This document shows positions 42,079-54,500 of a stretch of 64,000 bases of DNA, one piece after another. This DNA comes from Ligustrum vulgare (taxonomy: Eukaryota > Streptophyta > Magnoliopsida > Lamiales > Oleaceae). The notes beneath the pieces are model-generated. The model saw only the letters and a list, made by a program, of their open reading frames with translations, did not search any database and was not told the origin of the DNA. The DNA is taken from positions 63,572,234-63,636,233 of the forward strand of contig OY743174.1 in the NCBI GenBank assembly GCA_963555705.1, read 5' to 3'. Position numbers and translations under genes: made by a program. The stretch's first letter is position 1; every line of letters starts with the position of its first letter.

Positions 42079-44129
42079 TTATTACCTAACGTGGCTTGTA
42101 TCCTCCCACCTCTCGTGAGTTCTCTCTTAACATATATCAATTCACTACAAGGGTCTTAGTTTCGACCAACTCAAAAGCACAGAATATAGACCAAGCAATT
42201 CAAACCACTCATAAGCATATATATTGGGAGTTAACACCCTCACTAGATATTTCTCTCTTCCCACAAAGTGTATAAGGGTGATATTTTTTTTTCACTCAAC
42301 TCACTGCATGGAGAGTTCGTTACCACAGATTGTCCAAATGTCATAACCGGAGCCAACAATGACACAAGTGCAAATCAAAGATCTTTATTTGGTTGTAATG
42401 GGGCTTCGGGTTGGGTAGGATAAAAGGACATATTTCGGCTGAGTCAAGAAGGAATTTCGAAAGCTAAGTCAATTCAAAATAACATTACTTCCTTCACCCC
42501 TTAATATGAACTTCATTATTTCCCGCTACCCAATTTTTGTTCACACTCGAACCTTTTTCTCTCTCTTTTTTTTTTGTACAAGTTGAGTGTTTGACTTCCT
42601 CAACTGCTAATTTTCTTGAATAAACTTCCTTTTCATTGCTTTGTCTCTTTTGATTTTTTTTTCTTTTTTTTCGAATCAAATACTACAATTTTTTCTCTTT
42701 TGTTCAAATCATAGTACAGTCACCAATTGGCACAAGATAGAATCACACTCCCTTGAATTCAGTCCCTTTCACAACACAAGATAACCATTGCACTTCTTAG
42801 ACTTAGACCACAGCACAATCCTCAATCATCAAAAGCTTGCGAATCCCTTCTCTATGGGTTCAAAACAGAGACAATGCGAAAGAAAGGGTATTTGTGGCTT
42901 GTAGCATGGCATCAAAATTTCAAGAAAAGGCTAAGGCTCAAATGGGCTTCTATTGGTACATGTATCATGGTAGGCCCTTTTAGTAGGTTAAATTTGGTTT
43001 AACCTAATGCCTCTACTATATTTTGTACTTTAGCCAAGAAGCTACAACGAAATGTACTGTAAAGCAAATCCAAAAATAAATCAACCATACAGGACACACA
43101 TCAAAGAAATAAGAGCTTAATATAAAGAGTAAAAGCAGCTCATGGACTCAAAATCTCACAAATTATGGTTTATATGTGTTCCTCACATCCAATTATGAGT
43201 ATAGGTTATTGCTCAGTCTTGGTTCCGAACTCAAAATCTAGTGGATAAAGATAAAATGAAGTTACTCGGGGTGGTATTTTATTATATTAATTTTGGTTTG
43301 ACTCTATTAGGTTGTAGAAATTTTTCAATTTGTCCCCATTTTCAAACTAATTCAGAAATTATTGGAAAACTCATCTCTATGTGCTCATTGTTAGTCCGAT
43401 TATGCAATTTAGGAAGTTGGTGGTTAAAAAATTATCAAAAGTGAGGCCGCTTCCTATTATACCAAAATGTGGATCTAAGCACAATTAAATATAACTAACA
43501 AAAAACTAAATGAAGATGAATAAAACAGGGATAACAAAAGATAATAGATAATCATCCCCCCCCCACACTTGAATTCCACATTATCCTCAATGTGGAGCGT
43601 GACAATACAAAACAAAAGAGTGGAATGTGAATGGAATCAGAAGAAGAGATGAAATTTTAAAAGTGTGCGAAACTTACGGTCGTAAGTGTCTCGCTGGATA
43701 AAAAGATGCATTACTTTGTTACGGCCGTGAAATAAGTGTTTACGGCCGTAACTTAACTTCTGTCACAATTTTTTTTAAAACTTAAACAGGAAAAGAAATA
43801 AAATGAACTAATAATAAATTAATAAAAAATGGGGAGTAAAGAGACTCCCCTCTCGGGTTGTCTCTCGAGCAGCGCCTTTGTTTACTGTCGTTGGCTCGAC
43901 GAGATGCTTCCTTCTTCATCTGGGATCAACTGGACTCCTAAATCTTAATTTCTTCTTCATACTCTTCATTAGGGCCTGCAAAATAGGGGTAAAAGCTTCT
44001 CATCAGAAATTGGTGATGCGACCTAAGAGATTTTACCTGATTGCGGTAACTTTGGATAATCATTAAACATAGCAACAGCTTCCTGTATTGGAGAATCACT
44101 CACAAAAATAGAATTAATTGAGTTAGCAT
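42079..44129 (-). other. 3' internal region of the Athila/Tat-like element, non-coding
   Basis: No coding region is found. Near 43860-43920 the minus strand has the GTCGAGCCAACGACAGTAAA and GGCAACCC words that normally follow the integrase gene in Athila/Tat elements. At 43560-43600 comes GAGGATAATGTGGAATTCAA then GTGTGGGGGGG. The jump from protease to this post-pol region shows that pol was deleted or never present. Palindromes of the ACGGCCGT type lie at 43674-43751. From 42079 to 43550 I recognise nothing. Confidence 0.6.
43674..43751. promoter_or_regulatory. Palindrome cluster in the internal region of the Athila/Tat-like element
   Basis: Three units: TTACGGTCGTAA (43674), TTACGGCCGTGA (43719) and TTACGGCCGTAA (43740). 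Unlike the others they lie outside any LTR I can define, in the post-pol region. Confidence 0.5.
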
Positions 44130-44517
44130 CATCAAGGTTTGCCATGAAATCCTAAATATTAAATTGAACAGTTTCATTATCAAATTTCATGGTGAGTATG
44201 CCACTACTAACATCTATCTTAATCTTAGCTGTTCTTAGGAATGGTCTGCCTAACAAAATAGGAGTGGGGTTTGGAGAGTGATCATCCTTCATGTCTAACA
44301 CATAAAAATCTGCTGGAAACACTTAACCCCCTACTTGTACTAAAACATCTTCAACTACCCCATCTGGATATGCATTGGAACGGTCGGCTAGTTGAATGAT
44401 AACACTAGTTTCAGTCATTTTAGCAAGTTTCAATGAAGTGCACATGATCTAGGTATTACATTTATAGATGCTCCTAAGTCTATCAATGCATGATCTATCC
44501 TAGTGTTACCTATTTGA
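44130..44517 (-). pseudogene. Retroviral-type aspartic protease fragment of the same element
   Basis: On the minus strand directly after the solo LTR, the frame continues with the retropepsin active-site signature DLGASIN. Recognisable downstream are the TIQLADRS-like segment, DVLVQV and LGRPFL. It has at least one stop (near 44324). It continues the gag frame that ends at 47128, so the solo LTR inserted into what was one reading frame. Pol should follow but is absent. Confidence 0.8.
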
Positions 44518-44522
44518 CAGGG

Positions 44523-47122
44523 TGTAAGACCGCTTTTCATTTTTACGTGCAATTTTAAATTTCACGTAATATTGTTGTAAATGTTATTATAAATTATAAA
44601 TTTATGATCTTTAATGTCTATAATTTGAATTATTTTGCAGTGGAAGGGCTTGGACGCCGTCTTGATCAATGTGCCAAATAGAAAGTTCATAAATTGTCTA
44701 TGTGCAATTTTATGTGTGATTATTAACGTTATTTATTAATCTTGTTATTTTCTATTTATTTAAGTTGAAAGTGGCCTAAATTGTGTTAAATGGGAATTGG
44801 GAACAGTTTAGTGGCACTTTGAATTTTATTTGAGGGATGTGGACTTAAATTACCTATTTATGAGAGTCGAAGGACTGATTTGCAATTAACAAGTTTTACA
44901 TTTAAAATCCTAAACCTAATCCCCTCATCCCTCATGCCCGCTCTCTCGCGATCCCTCACTCTCACGCAACACTCTGTCTCCATCTCTCTCTCACGTTCAA
45001 TACCTCGTCTCTCATCTCTCCCTCACTTGGCCCGCGACTGCCTCTCCTCTCTCGACCTCACTCAGCTCGCCGTCAACATCACCAGGGCCACCACCCCGGT
45101 GAGACACACACACACACACCTCCCCTTTTCTTTTTCCCACAACAACACCGCACCGACACGGTTCAACCACTTTCACGCGCACACACATACATATTTCGAT
45201 ATACACATGTATATATATATATAGATTTTTATGTAAATAACATTTATGTATGTACCTCCTATATAAAATTCAGATTTTTAAAGGTTAATTTCAGATTTTC
45301 TGTGTTGTTAAAATTGATATTATTATGTATGTATAGATGTGTGTAAATATATATATTTTTGGGATGTGGGCATAGGTATGTACTCGGATTTTTGGTTATG
45401 ATGAAAATAGAATTTCTCAGACTGGGGACTCATGAAATTTTGATTAATTGATGTGGTGTAATATTAAATTTGAGGTGTGAATGTATGTATAAATGATCAT
45501 GAATATGTATATGACTATTTAAACAAACATGTGGGATTTTTGGAATTTTGAGATAATGGTATAGGAGAGTAAACTTTAACCTTTTAGGAAAAAGTTAGTT
45601 TAAATTGAATTTATGGTCAACGCTATAAATTTTTAGTTTAAGATCATTTTTCTTTTTGAATAAGTAATGTCTAGCTTTGATTTGGGAAAATTGATAAATA
45701 AGATTTCAAATTTACCCTTGAACTTAATGTACTACTTCAAATATGATATTATATGTGGTGTTGAATGTGTTTGTTATATTATGAGTCACCTGAAAGTCTC
45801 GACCTCATTTAAGAGTGTTAAAGGTAGTTTTCACTAAAAGCCATACTTTTATTAATGGATGGAAAATTAATTAGGAGAAACGGTACATTGACGTCGCGGG
45901 AAACCAAGACTTCCACCTGCATATTAAGCAAAGTAACTACTGAGGATTTCAGGTAAGTAAACTTCCCCTATTTTCATGAAAGTAGAGAGTTAATGTGAAA
46001 TTTATGTGCGTAAGTGATTTTGTGTTAATTACTTAATGTTGATGTATTTGAATTGTGATATGCAAGTATGTATATTTAAGGAAATGTTCAAGCATACACA
46101 TTATCATGTCATTGCATCATTAAGCATGCATTGGCATCGAAATGGTAAAGTCAAATGTTTTAATGAAAGGAATGTGTCAAAGTGCAATTTTTGTCAAAAA
46201 TTATGTATCCCAAGTTTTGAAAGAATGGGTGTACTTCTATGTCATGAAAGATGCGAGTGGGAAATGGGGCGCGGGGGACCGGCGTACCCCAATGTAATGA
46301 GCCGCTTTGCGGTGGAATGAAAGGAATGAGCCGCTTTGCAGTGGAAATGTGAAAGTTAATCTGGTTCCAAATAAGAATTGTCCACTGTTATCTGATTGAC
46401 TAGAAGTTACATCAAGTGAGCTCACGATGGAAATGAAGTGAAAAGTTTCGAAATGTTAAGTGAAAGTTTGAAAAGTTTGAATTTTCTGGAAAGTAAAGTA
46501 AATGGGGATACATATATGAAAATTTTAAAGCATTCATGTCATAAGCATGCATTCATGCATAAAGTTTACTTACTGAGCTTTAGCTCACCCCAATCCCTCC
46601 CCAACATTTCAGGTGATGAAAGTTAGGTGATTCGAGGAGAGCACTTGGTGGCTGACTCAGACAGTACCCGTTGTCGCCTTAATTAATAAAGTTAAATTTA
46701 TTCAAGTTATCATTTAAATTTATTCCTTCCTTCATTATTATTGATAATGGTTTGGTTGAAGTTAGTTTTGATTAAGTATGGATAACGTATTAGAGGTTAA
46801 ATTACCTCTTATTTCATTTGTCAATGTCTGTTGATATTTTGGAAAATCTTATGCTTGAGGAGTTCGAGAAATGAATGAATTGGTTTTGGCGATGGTGAAT
46901 GTGATTGAGATGTGATTGATACTTTAAAATTTTAAAATGGTCTTGATGTCCCTCTACAGGTTGGCTATGTCCAATTTATAGAGGAGACTCTGCCGAAATT
47001 TCTGTAAAATTTTATAATAGATAAATGAATATTTTAATTGTGTAAACGTTTTAAATTCCGCATATAATGTGAATGGAAGTTAACACGCCTAGGATTTAGA
47101 CTTTCGAACTTGGGGTGTTACA
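44523..47122 (+). mobile_element. Solo LTR, 2.6 kb (Ty3/chromovirus-like)
   Basis: The segment starts TGTAAGACCGC and ends GGGGTGTTACA and is flanked by a perfect CAGGG duplication (44518-44522 and 47123-47127). It interrupts the gag-protease frame of the Athila/Tat-like element. The size, the TGTAA...TTACA ends and the interior words (GCCGCTTTGCGGTGG near 46301, repeated near 46330) suggest the long LTR of a Del/Tekay-type chromovirus, which is an inference. Open frames such as 44880-45224 are low-complexity and not credible genes. Confidence 0.88.
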
Positions 47123-47127
47123 CAGGG

Positions 47128-48760
47128 TATGGTAAACATACCTAGATCCTTGCACTTGGGAGGTAATTTTTTTTGCAAAAATGCAGACACGGATTCCCCC
47201 ATTCTTACCCTCTCATTCCCTATTAGTTTCCTCTTGTTGGTACATAGGTCCTTCATGAACTTTGCATATCGGGAAACTTGTTTGATGGCATCCAATAATG
47301 GAATGTTGACTTCCACCTTTCTAAACATCTCCAAAATTTCTTTTTCTTTGCCCTCCTTGGTTGCCTTTGCTAACCTGCTAGGGAAAGGTGGAGGAGTTAG
47401 TTTAACATTTAAATTGTGATCAGTTTTTACTTGAGAGTTTTGCGAAGTGCTGTTTTTCTTTCCGACCCCTTCTTCTTCAACTTCCTCCTCTTCATCTACA
47501 ACAGGTTTCATTTGTGGCCCCTCAACCTCTTTTCCATTCCGGAGAGTGGTGACACTAACATTTTTAGGATTCACCTCAGGCTGAGATGGTAGTTTACCTC
47601 CGTGTTGTGCTTCCAACCTGTTGATGGGGGTGGCCATTTGGCTCATCTGGTTCTCCAAATTTTGAATGCTTGACTTTACATCCTGTTGAAATTGTAATGT
47701 ATTAGTTGCTAGTGTTTTTACCATGTCTTCAAGAGACATACCTGAGCTTTGAGGTTTTTGCTGATACTGCCCCTATTGTTGGAAGGCTCCTTGTTGCTGC
47801 CCTTGAGGTTTGTTGGAAATGAAACCCGAGGGCTTGTTAATTCCGTAGCTTAGGTTGGGGTGATCCCTCCATCCTGGATTGTTGGAATTAGAGTACGGAT
47901 TTGACTGCTGTCTTTGGAATGGGAAACCTTCCGCAGCATTCACCTGGGCACTATTTTCCTCTTGCAACATCGGGCAAGTATCTGTTGGATGTCAAAAATT
48001 CGCACATATCCCGCATGCCTTGACTTTTAGTGAGTTTCCTACAGCAAGTTGTTTAACAAGATTTTTCAGTTCAAACAATTGACTTTCAATATTGGAACCA
48101 CTTACCTCATTCACGCGGTGGACTTGCATATCCCTATTTGAATTGAATTGCTGAGTGTTCTCAGCCATATTAGAGATCAGGGCCTGTGCTTGTTTCGATC
48201 ATGCTCCTGTCCTTCGGTGACAGTCCTTCATAGAAGTATTGTACCAAGAGCTGCTCACTGATCTGATGATGGGGGTAGCTCGAGATAAGCTTCTTAAAAC
48301 GCTTCCAATATTCATACAGTGTTTCGCCACTGTTTTGGCGCACTCCACATATCTCCTTTCTGATGGTTCCAGCTCTAGATGCGGGGAAGTATTTTTCCAA
48401 GAAAATTTTCTTCATGTCATTCCAAGTAATGACTGTTCCAAATGGTAGACAATAAAGCTAGTCTGTAGCAGCATCTTTCAGCGAAAATGGGAAGGCTCTC
48501 ATCTTGATTTGCTCTTCTGTAATTCCCGTTGGTCTCGTACTATCACACACCACATGAAATTCCTTGAGATTCCTGTATGGATCTTCACCAAGATGTCCTC
48601 GGAAAGTTGGCAGAAGATGGATCAAGCTGGATTTTAGCTCAAAAGTCTTGTTCTCTTCCACTGCTGGAAAAGTGATACATAATGGTTGTTGAACAACATT
48701 CGGGGTAGCTACTTGCTTGAGAGTCAAGTTGTTATTTGTTGCTACCGTTTGTTGTTATGC
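47128..48760 (-). pseudogene. gag of the Athila/Tat-like element, several breaks
   Basis: Successive minus-strand frames spell a gag polyprotein. HLLPTFRGHLGEDPYRNLKEF is in the first (48727-48458). FLEKYFPASRAGTIRKEI and GETLYEYWKRFKKLI are in the second (48415-48170). NPYSNSNNPGWRDHPNLSYG is in the third (47970-47773). The fourth (47739-47128) has a long linker ending IPLLDAIKQVSRYAKFMKDL and CTNKRKL. Stops and shifts separate the frames (for example near 48450, 48165 and 47770). Gag forms the particle in which the element's RNA is copied. The last frame is cut by the solo LTR at the gag-protease junction. Confidence 0.88.
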
Positions 48761-48987
48761 TGCCCTTCTTTGTTGTCGAAAAGTTCTCTCGATCTCTGGG
48801 TCAAATCAAAATATTCAAAATTAGTTGATTGAATCTTACGCATGCAAGCAAAGAAATAGGGAAGCAAAAATTAATGAAAATTAGAGAAGTAAAGAAAAAT
48901 AAAATAAAATAAATGCAGAAAAATAAAATTCTAATTAATTAAATAACTAAGTTGGTTAACCGTTCCCCGGCAACGACGCCAAAAATT

Positions 48988-50373
48988 TGATTCATGTCGC
49001 AATTCACCAAAATAATAAATAATTCCTTACTCTCCAAATATTAATTAATAATGTAGTAGCTAGAGTAAGGGTCGATCCCACGAGGAACGGTGAACTAAAA
49101 ATAGTTGTTCGATCAATTAGAATAGAATTGAGGGGTTTTGTTGTTTGGAAATTACTTGAATGAAAACTATGCATAAAATAAATAATTAAATAGGACTTGA
49201 GAATAATACGAGAAGAAATCTTGTTCTAGAGTTCGATTGTGCCCTCAATTAATGTTATACCTTTCCTTGTAATGTGTTTCTTTCCCTAATTCAATATCAA
49301 TCATAAATAATCAACAAGCTCTGATATCTAAATTCTTCCTTATGTGTATTGATTCAAAACAAGCTCTTTGAACCAATTCTAAACACGGACAATCCTAAAC
49401 AAGCTCTTAAGATTTAATGCACGACTAGTATGAAAATCTAGAAGAATAGATTGAATTGGATCGTTAATTTCACAAGCTCGAATCAATCAATCCAAGTTGA
49501 ATTATTATTAAACTTGCACAAGATTTATTTGCTACTAAATTAAATATTCAATGACAATTACGGATCAAGAACTTAAACATAGCATATTCATGAATCCAAA
49601 GATCAATAATCCAATTGACCAAATTAAACTATTAATCAAATAAACTCAATGAACGTTTAAAACATAATAATCCAACAATTGAAATAAAGAAATAGATACA
49701 ACGTTACTTGTTTGTAGGAAAAGAAGATAACATAATTAAATTGACACAACTTCCCCTTTGAACAAGACGAGGAAACTTAGCCCATCGTAATTGTTGCGAA
49801 ATCTTCAATTTGCTCTATGAATTCCATTGATGCTTCTTGCTTGAATCCCAAGAATTCTCACTTTTAATCTCTAATTCTCTTCTCAATTTTATTGCCTCCT
49901 TTTTGTGGTGATTTTCCTCTCTTTATAACTCTAAAATCGTGCCCTAGAGTAGCCAAGAAGATATACCAAAGATAGGCCATGAATTCAGAAAGGAAATAAA
50001 TCTGCGTATAAGTTACGGTCGTGACTATGGTATTTACGGCTGTAATCTAGTCTCTGGAGATTTTTGTGTTATGGAAGTTACGGCCATAAGTTTGGTTGTT
50101 ACGGAAATAAGTTGGTTTCTACAGAGTTTCAACTTACGCCTATCATTGATTTACAGTCGTAACTCTGAGGTGTTATGGTCATAAGTAAATTGCAGCCAAG
50201 GTCCCCAAACTTCAGTTTTAAGTCCATTTTGGTCATTTTTTCCTCTTTTCTCGTCCTTTATGATCCTATATAACATAAAACATAAAATGCATTAACAATA
50301 CTTAATTAGGATTAAACTAATAATAAAATAGGACAACAAGTGAACCAAACAAGTGCTAATCAATCACTTATCA
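48988..50373 (-). repeat. 5' LTR of the Athila/Tat-like element
   Basis: A 1,386-bp LTR ending, on the plus strand, AATCACTTATCA at 50373. On the minus strand a TATAAAGAG box lies near 49920-49927 and a cluster of degenerate palindromes lies 90-250 bp upstream of it (50013-50180). The GGTCGATCCCACGAGGAACG stretch near 49070 is characteristic of this group of plant LTRs. Confidence 0.88.
50013..50180. promoter_or_regulatory. Degenerate palindrome cluster in the Athila/Tat-like 5' LTR
   Basis: Units are TTACGGTCGTGA (50013), TTACGGCTGTAA (50034), TTACGGCCATAA (50078), TTACAGTCGTAA (50151) and a weaker one near 50174. Most changes from the consensus are C-to-T or G-to-A, as expected from decay of methylated cytosines. 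The cluster is 90-250 bp upstream of the TATAAAGAG box on the minus strand. Confidence 0.55.
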
Positions 50374-50378
50374 CCCAC

Positions 50379-51241
50379 GCCTATCACTTTAGTAATAGGC
50401 ATAAAAAACCAAATAGTAAATATGAGTGGTTGTACAATATTTGTCATTATTGTCTTTCATTGTAAAATTAGTTAAGTAGAAAATCATTTGCTCGTGCAAC
50501 TTTCAATTAAACTTTGAAATGTAGGTAGACATTATATTTGCTTTTATTCTATCCCCCTACGTAGAAAACATCAAAACAAGTGATCAGTACAGTTTATCTG
50601 ATTTTACACAAACAACAATTTTTACGTCCTTGTCCACAAGCACAAACTCCAAGATGCGTGCTACTTTGACATTGTTGTTCACTTGAACAACATAATTCCT
50701 AGTGACATGAACATTTATAATCCAGTTTGTTTGTTTTTTTGTCCAGGTCTTTAAACAAAGACGTTTGCATTTTGCCGAATGAGGGAAGTGTGATTTTAGA
50801 GGTGCAATATGTATGTGGGGTGTAGGCAAAAATGTGGAAATATGTACATGTAGTTGTAGTATTTATATAAATTACAAGAGGAATAGTAGTCTCGGAGCAC
50901 GGGTATTGCTTGGTGAGTGGGGGAAAAAACTGTCAACTGGAAAAATAAATTGTGCACGAAATGGGTGGGTTAAAAGTAATAAAATTCTACGAAATGGCAA
51001 TACTTGTTTACTAAAAATGCCATATGGCAAACTGATCTTATATCAGTGGGTGTTTACAAAAAAAAGGGGGAAAACTATATTTATATTTGTTTAAAAAAAT
51101 CAAAATCGCTAACATGCTGGGTAATTGGTAACTGCCAAAATATTATGCCAACTGAGATTCTGAGAAGGAAAAAGATCTCACAATCTAAGTTGTTTTTATT
51201 ATATATAGATATATAGATATAGATATAGATTAATATATAGA
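50379..51241 (-). other. 5' part of the split Helitron
   Basis: This is Helitron DNA upstream of the retrotransposon insertion, ending in the TCTATATATTAATC terminus at 51241. An 81-codon minus-strand frame (50829-50584) with HVTRNYVVQVNNN and LEFVLVDKDVKIVV could be a remnant of the OB-fold part of a Helitron protein, at low confidence. The rest is non-coding. Confidence 0.5.
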
Positions 51242-51591
51242 TTTGACTTTAATGAAAGTAAGTATTTATCATTTGTACTTTAGTTTAAAACGGAGAATAT
51301 ATAGTAGAGAGCGGAAGATAACCGTGAATTAGTTATTTAAAAATATTTAATTATGAGATAAAACTATTCAAAAGCAGTTGTAACCTTTTTCAAGTTTCTC
51401 CGATGACGGACCCATGAACCACGGTCAGGTACCCAGTATACAATCGTCTCATCATTTGAGAGCAGGTACCAACCTCCATTTTATGCATTATCATACATAC
51501 GATGCAAAACTAAATGCGCTAATGCTCAAAAAGTAACGTATGCATGATCATGCACATGAGTTTCTATTTATAACATTACCATGATCTCGTT

Positions 51592-54500
51592 TGATGCGAA
51601 CCCCTTTGGTGTTTAAACCAAAAACTCCCACAACACTTTGAAATCAACCCAAGAAAGCTAAAAATGGTAAAAAATGGATGAATCTTGACCCAAGCTTACC
51701 CTAACCAAAATTATAAGGAAAATAACCCTAGCCCAATGGAGAGAATAAAGCAAACACTAAGATGTTTGTGGAATCAACAACAACAATACACAATAATAAT
51801 ATTCCAAAATAGAGTTGAAGATATTCCAAGGATAATTACAAGATAAGAAGAGATTTTACCTCTCTAAATGCTCACAAAGAGTCTTCACCAAGCCAAAACC
51901 AATGAACTAAGGTTTTCCATTATATTTATAGTACAAAACAATAAGAAGGGCAAAATGGGTTGGGTTTTAAAAAGGAGAATCACGAGTCTGTCTTTCGACA
52001 TAGTCGCGCGGCCACGTGGTTCAAGGTCGTGCAGTCGCGCAATTCATGCGTGAACAATAACCCAAACATTCTGCCAAAGGTATGCTCAAATGGCGCGTGC
52101 GGCAGCGGGGATATTGCACTGCGTGGTCATGTGGGCTTCTGGCTGGCCTTCCTTTTCAAATTTGATGCAAAGGACTTCGGCTTCGAGGTCATCTCCTAAT
52201 TGGGCTTGACTCCATAATTTGTGAATGTGGCCCATCATAGATTCTTGAAACTCCTTGGCCTTGGACCTTGTCATGGGTCCCACCAGCACACTTAACTAGG
52301 GTTGACTTCCTTGGTTTTCATCATTCCCTCCCTCTTGAAAATGATTCGACCTCAAATCTTCACCTGCATCAAAAGAGGATAAATTGGAGACATTAAAAGA
52401 AGTTGAAACATTATACTCACCTGGGAGGTCAAGCTTGTAAGCATTGTCATTAATTTTCTCAATGACTTGAAAGGAGCCATCACTACGCAGTTGCAATTTG
52501 GATTTTCTTTGGTTCGGGAAACGCTCTTTTCTCAAATGTAGCCACACCCAATCACCCATTCGAATGATACACGTTTCTACCTTTGTTGGCACTCGAAGCA
52601 TGTTGGTCATTCTTCTTCTCGATTTAGAGTTTGACATTCTCATGGAGAGATTTAACCAACTTCGTCTTTCTCTTTCCGTCTAAACTACCCCTTTCATCAA
52701 TAGGCAAAGGAATCAAATCTAAAGGAGTTAGTGGATTAAAACCATAAACAATTTTGAAGAGAGAAATACCGGTAGTAGAATGAACACTTCTATCATAAGC
52801 AAATTCAACAAATGGAAGACTCTCTTCCAAACTTTTAAGATTGCTCTTACGGATAGTGCGAAGGAGTTGTCTTAATGTTCTATTAACCACCTCAGTTTGG
52901 CCATCAGTTTGGGGATGACAAGTTGTTGAAAACAAAAGTTTGGTTCTCAATTTCCCCCACAAGACCTTAAAAAAATGGCTAAGGAATTTGACATCTCTAT
53001 CCGAAAGAATACTCCTAAGGACTCCATGAAGCCTCACTATCTCCTTAAAAAAAAGGTCGGCTATGTGATGAGCATCATCTGTTTTGTAACAAGCAATGAA
53101 ATGTGTAATCTTACTAAATCTATCAACGATCACAAAGATGGAATCACTTCCCTTCTTAGACCTAAGTAGACCCAATAGAAAATCCATTATGATATTGGTC
53201 CATGGTTCACTTGGAACTGGTAGGGGCGTATACAATCCATGAGGTGCTACTTTGGACTTGGATTTCTTACAAATGATGCACCTAGAACAAATCCTTTCTA
53301 CATCCCTCCTCATTTTAGGTCAAAAGAAATGTTCTTGTAAAATTTTCAAAGTTCTTTTTACCCCAAAATGGCACATTAATCCTCCCCCATGGGCTTCCCT
53401 CAATAACAACTCCCTCATAGAGCAATTAGGCATACAAAGCTTATTTTCTCGAAACAAAAACCCCTCATGCCTATTGTACTTGTCAAATGCAATCTTTTCA
53501 TAAGATAAAAATATACTTGTAAAATCCACATCATTTACATACAAATCTTTAATACATTCAAAACCCAAAAATTTTGCAGTGGTGATAAGAGCATACCTCC
53601 TAGATAGTGCATCGGTCACCACATTCTCCTTACCTTGCTTGTATTTGATGACGTAAGGAAATGTCTCCACATACTCCATCCATTTGGCATGCCTCTTGCT
53701 CAACTTTCCTTGCCCCTTCAAGTGCTTCAATGACTCGTGATCAGTATGAATGACGAACTCCCTTGACCATAATTAGTGATGCCATGTCTCCAATGCCCTT
53801 ACCAATGCATAGAGTTCTTTGTCATATGTTTGGTAGTTCAAGGTGGCCCCATTGAGTTTCTCACTAAATTAAGCGATGGGCCTTTTCTCTTGCATTAGCA
53901 CCGCTCCAATACCTATCCCTGAAGTATCACATTCAATCTCAAAAGTTTTTTCAAAATGAGCTAAGGCCAAAACGCGTGCGGTGCACAATCTTTTTTTTTT
54001 ATTTCATTATATGCCTTTTCTTGTACCCCCCCCCCCAAATTTAAAACCAACATTGGTAAGTGGTGAAGCTAATGTGCTAAAATCTTTAACAAAAAGACGA
54101 TAAAAGCTAGTTAGCCCATGAAAGCTTCTTATCTCGGTAATACTTTTGGGAGTTGGCCATTCCGCAATGGCCTTAATCTTTTCCTCATCAACCTCAATCC
54201 CCTTAGTGCTAACAACAAAGCCAAGAAAAATAACACTCTCCATGTAAAAATTACACTTTTTGAGATTGTCATACAATTTTCTTCTTTTAAAACCAAAAGC
54301 ACACATCTCAAGTGTTCAATATGCTCATCCAAATTCTTGCTATAAAATAAAATACCATTAAATTAAACTACCACAATTTTTTCAATAAATGCACACAAAA
54401 CATAATTCATTAATCTCATAAAAGTGCTCGGTGCATTAGTGAGACTGAAGGGTATAACCAACCATTCATATAAACCGTACTTATTTTCAAATGAGGTTTT

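Larger units (their letters stand above)
38330..50373 (-). mobile_element. Athila/Tat-like Ty3 retrotransposon, gag and protease only, with two nested insertions
   Basis: The element is flanked by a perfect CCCAC duplication (38325-38329 and 50374-50378). On the minus strand the 5' LTR is 50373-48988 (TGATAAGTGATT...GAATCA) and the 3' LTR is 38958-38330. The 3' copy lacks an internal stretch of about 740 bp (5' LTR positions near 49064-49800). The primer-binding site GGCGTCGTTGCCGGGGA (about 48966-48982) is of the type used by plant Athila/Tat elements. The polypurine-like TTTAAGTACGGGGATATT precedes the 3' LTR. Gag and a protease piece are present, but reverse transcriptase, RNase H and integrase are missing. 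Confidence 0.9.
37756..51241 (-). mobile_element. Helitron, split by a 12-kb retrotransposon
   Basis: On the minus strand the 5' end at 51241 reads A|TCTATATATTAATC and the 3' end at 37756 reads CGTGCATCGCACG (a hairpin), AGTGTGAAACTAA|T. Helitrons have TC...CTRR termini, a 3' hairpin and insertion between A and T, and all are present. Without the nested retrotransposon (38330-50373 and its CCCAC duplication) the Helitron is about 1.4 kb: 37756-38329 plus 50379-51241. It carries only remnants of the replicase-helicase, so it is non-autonomous. Confidence 0.8.

Noticed and set aside
44880..45224. 114-codon frame rich in Ser, Leu and His
   Set aside because: It lies wholly inside a solo LTR with target duplication and is CT/CA-rich low-complexity sequence.
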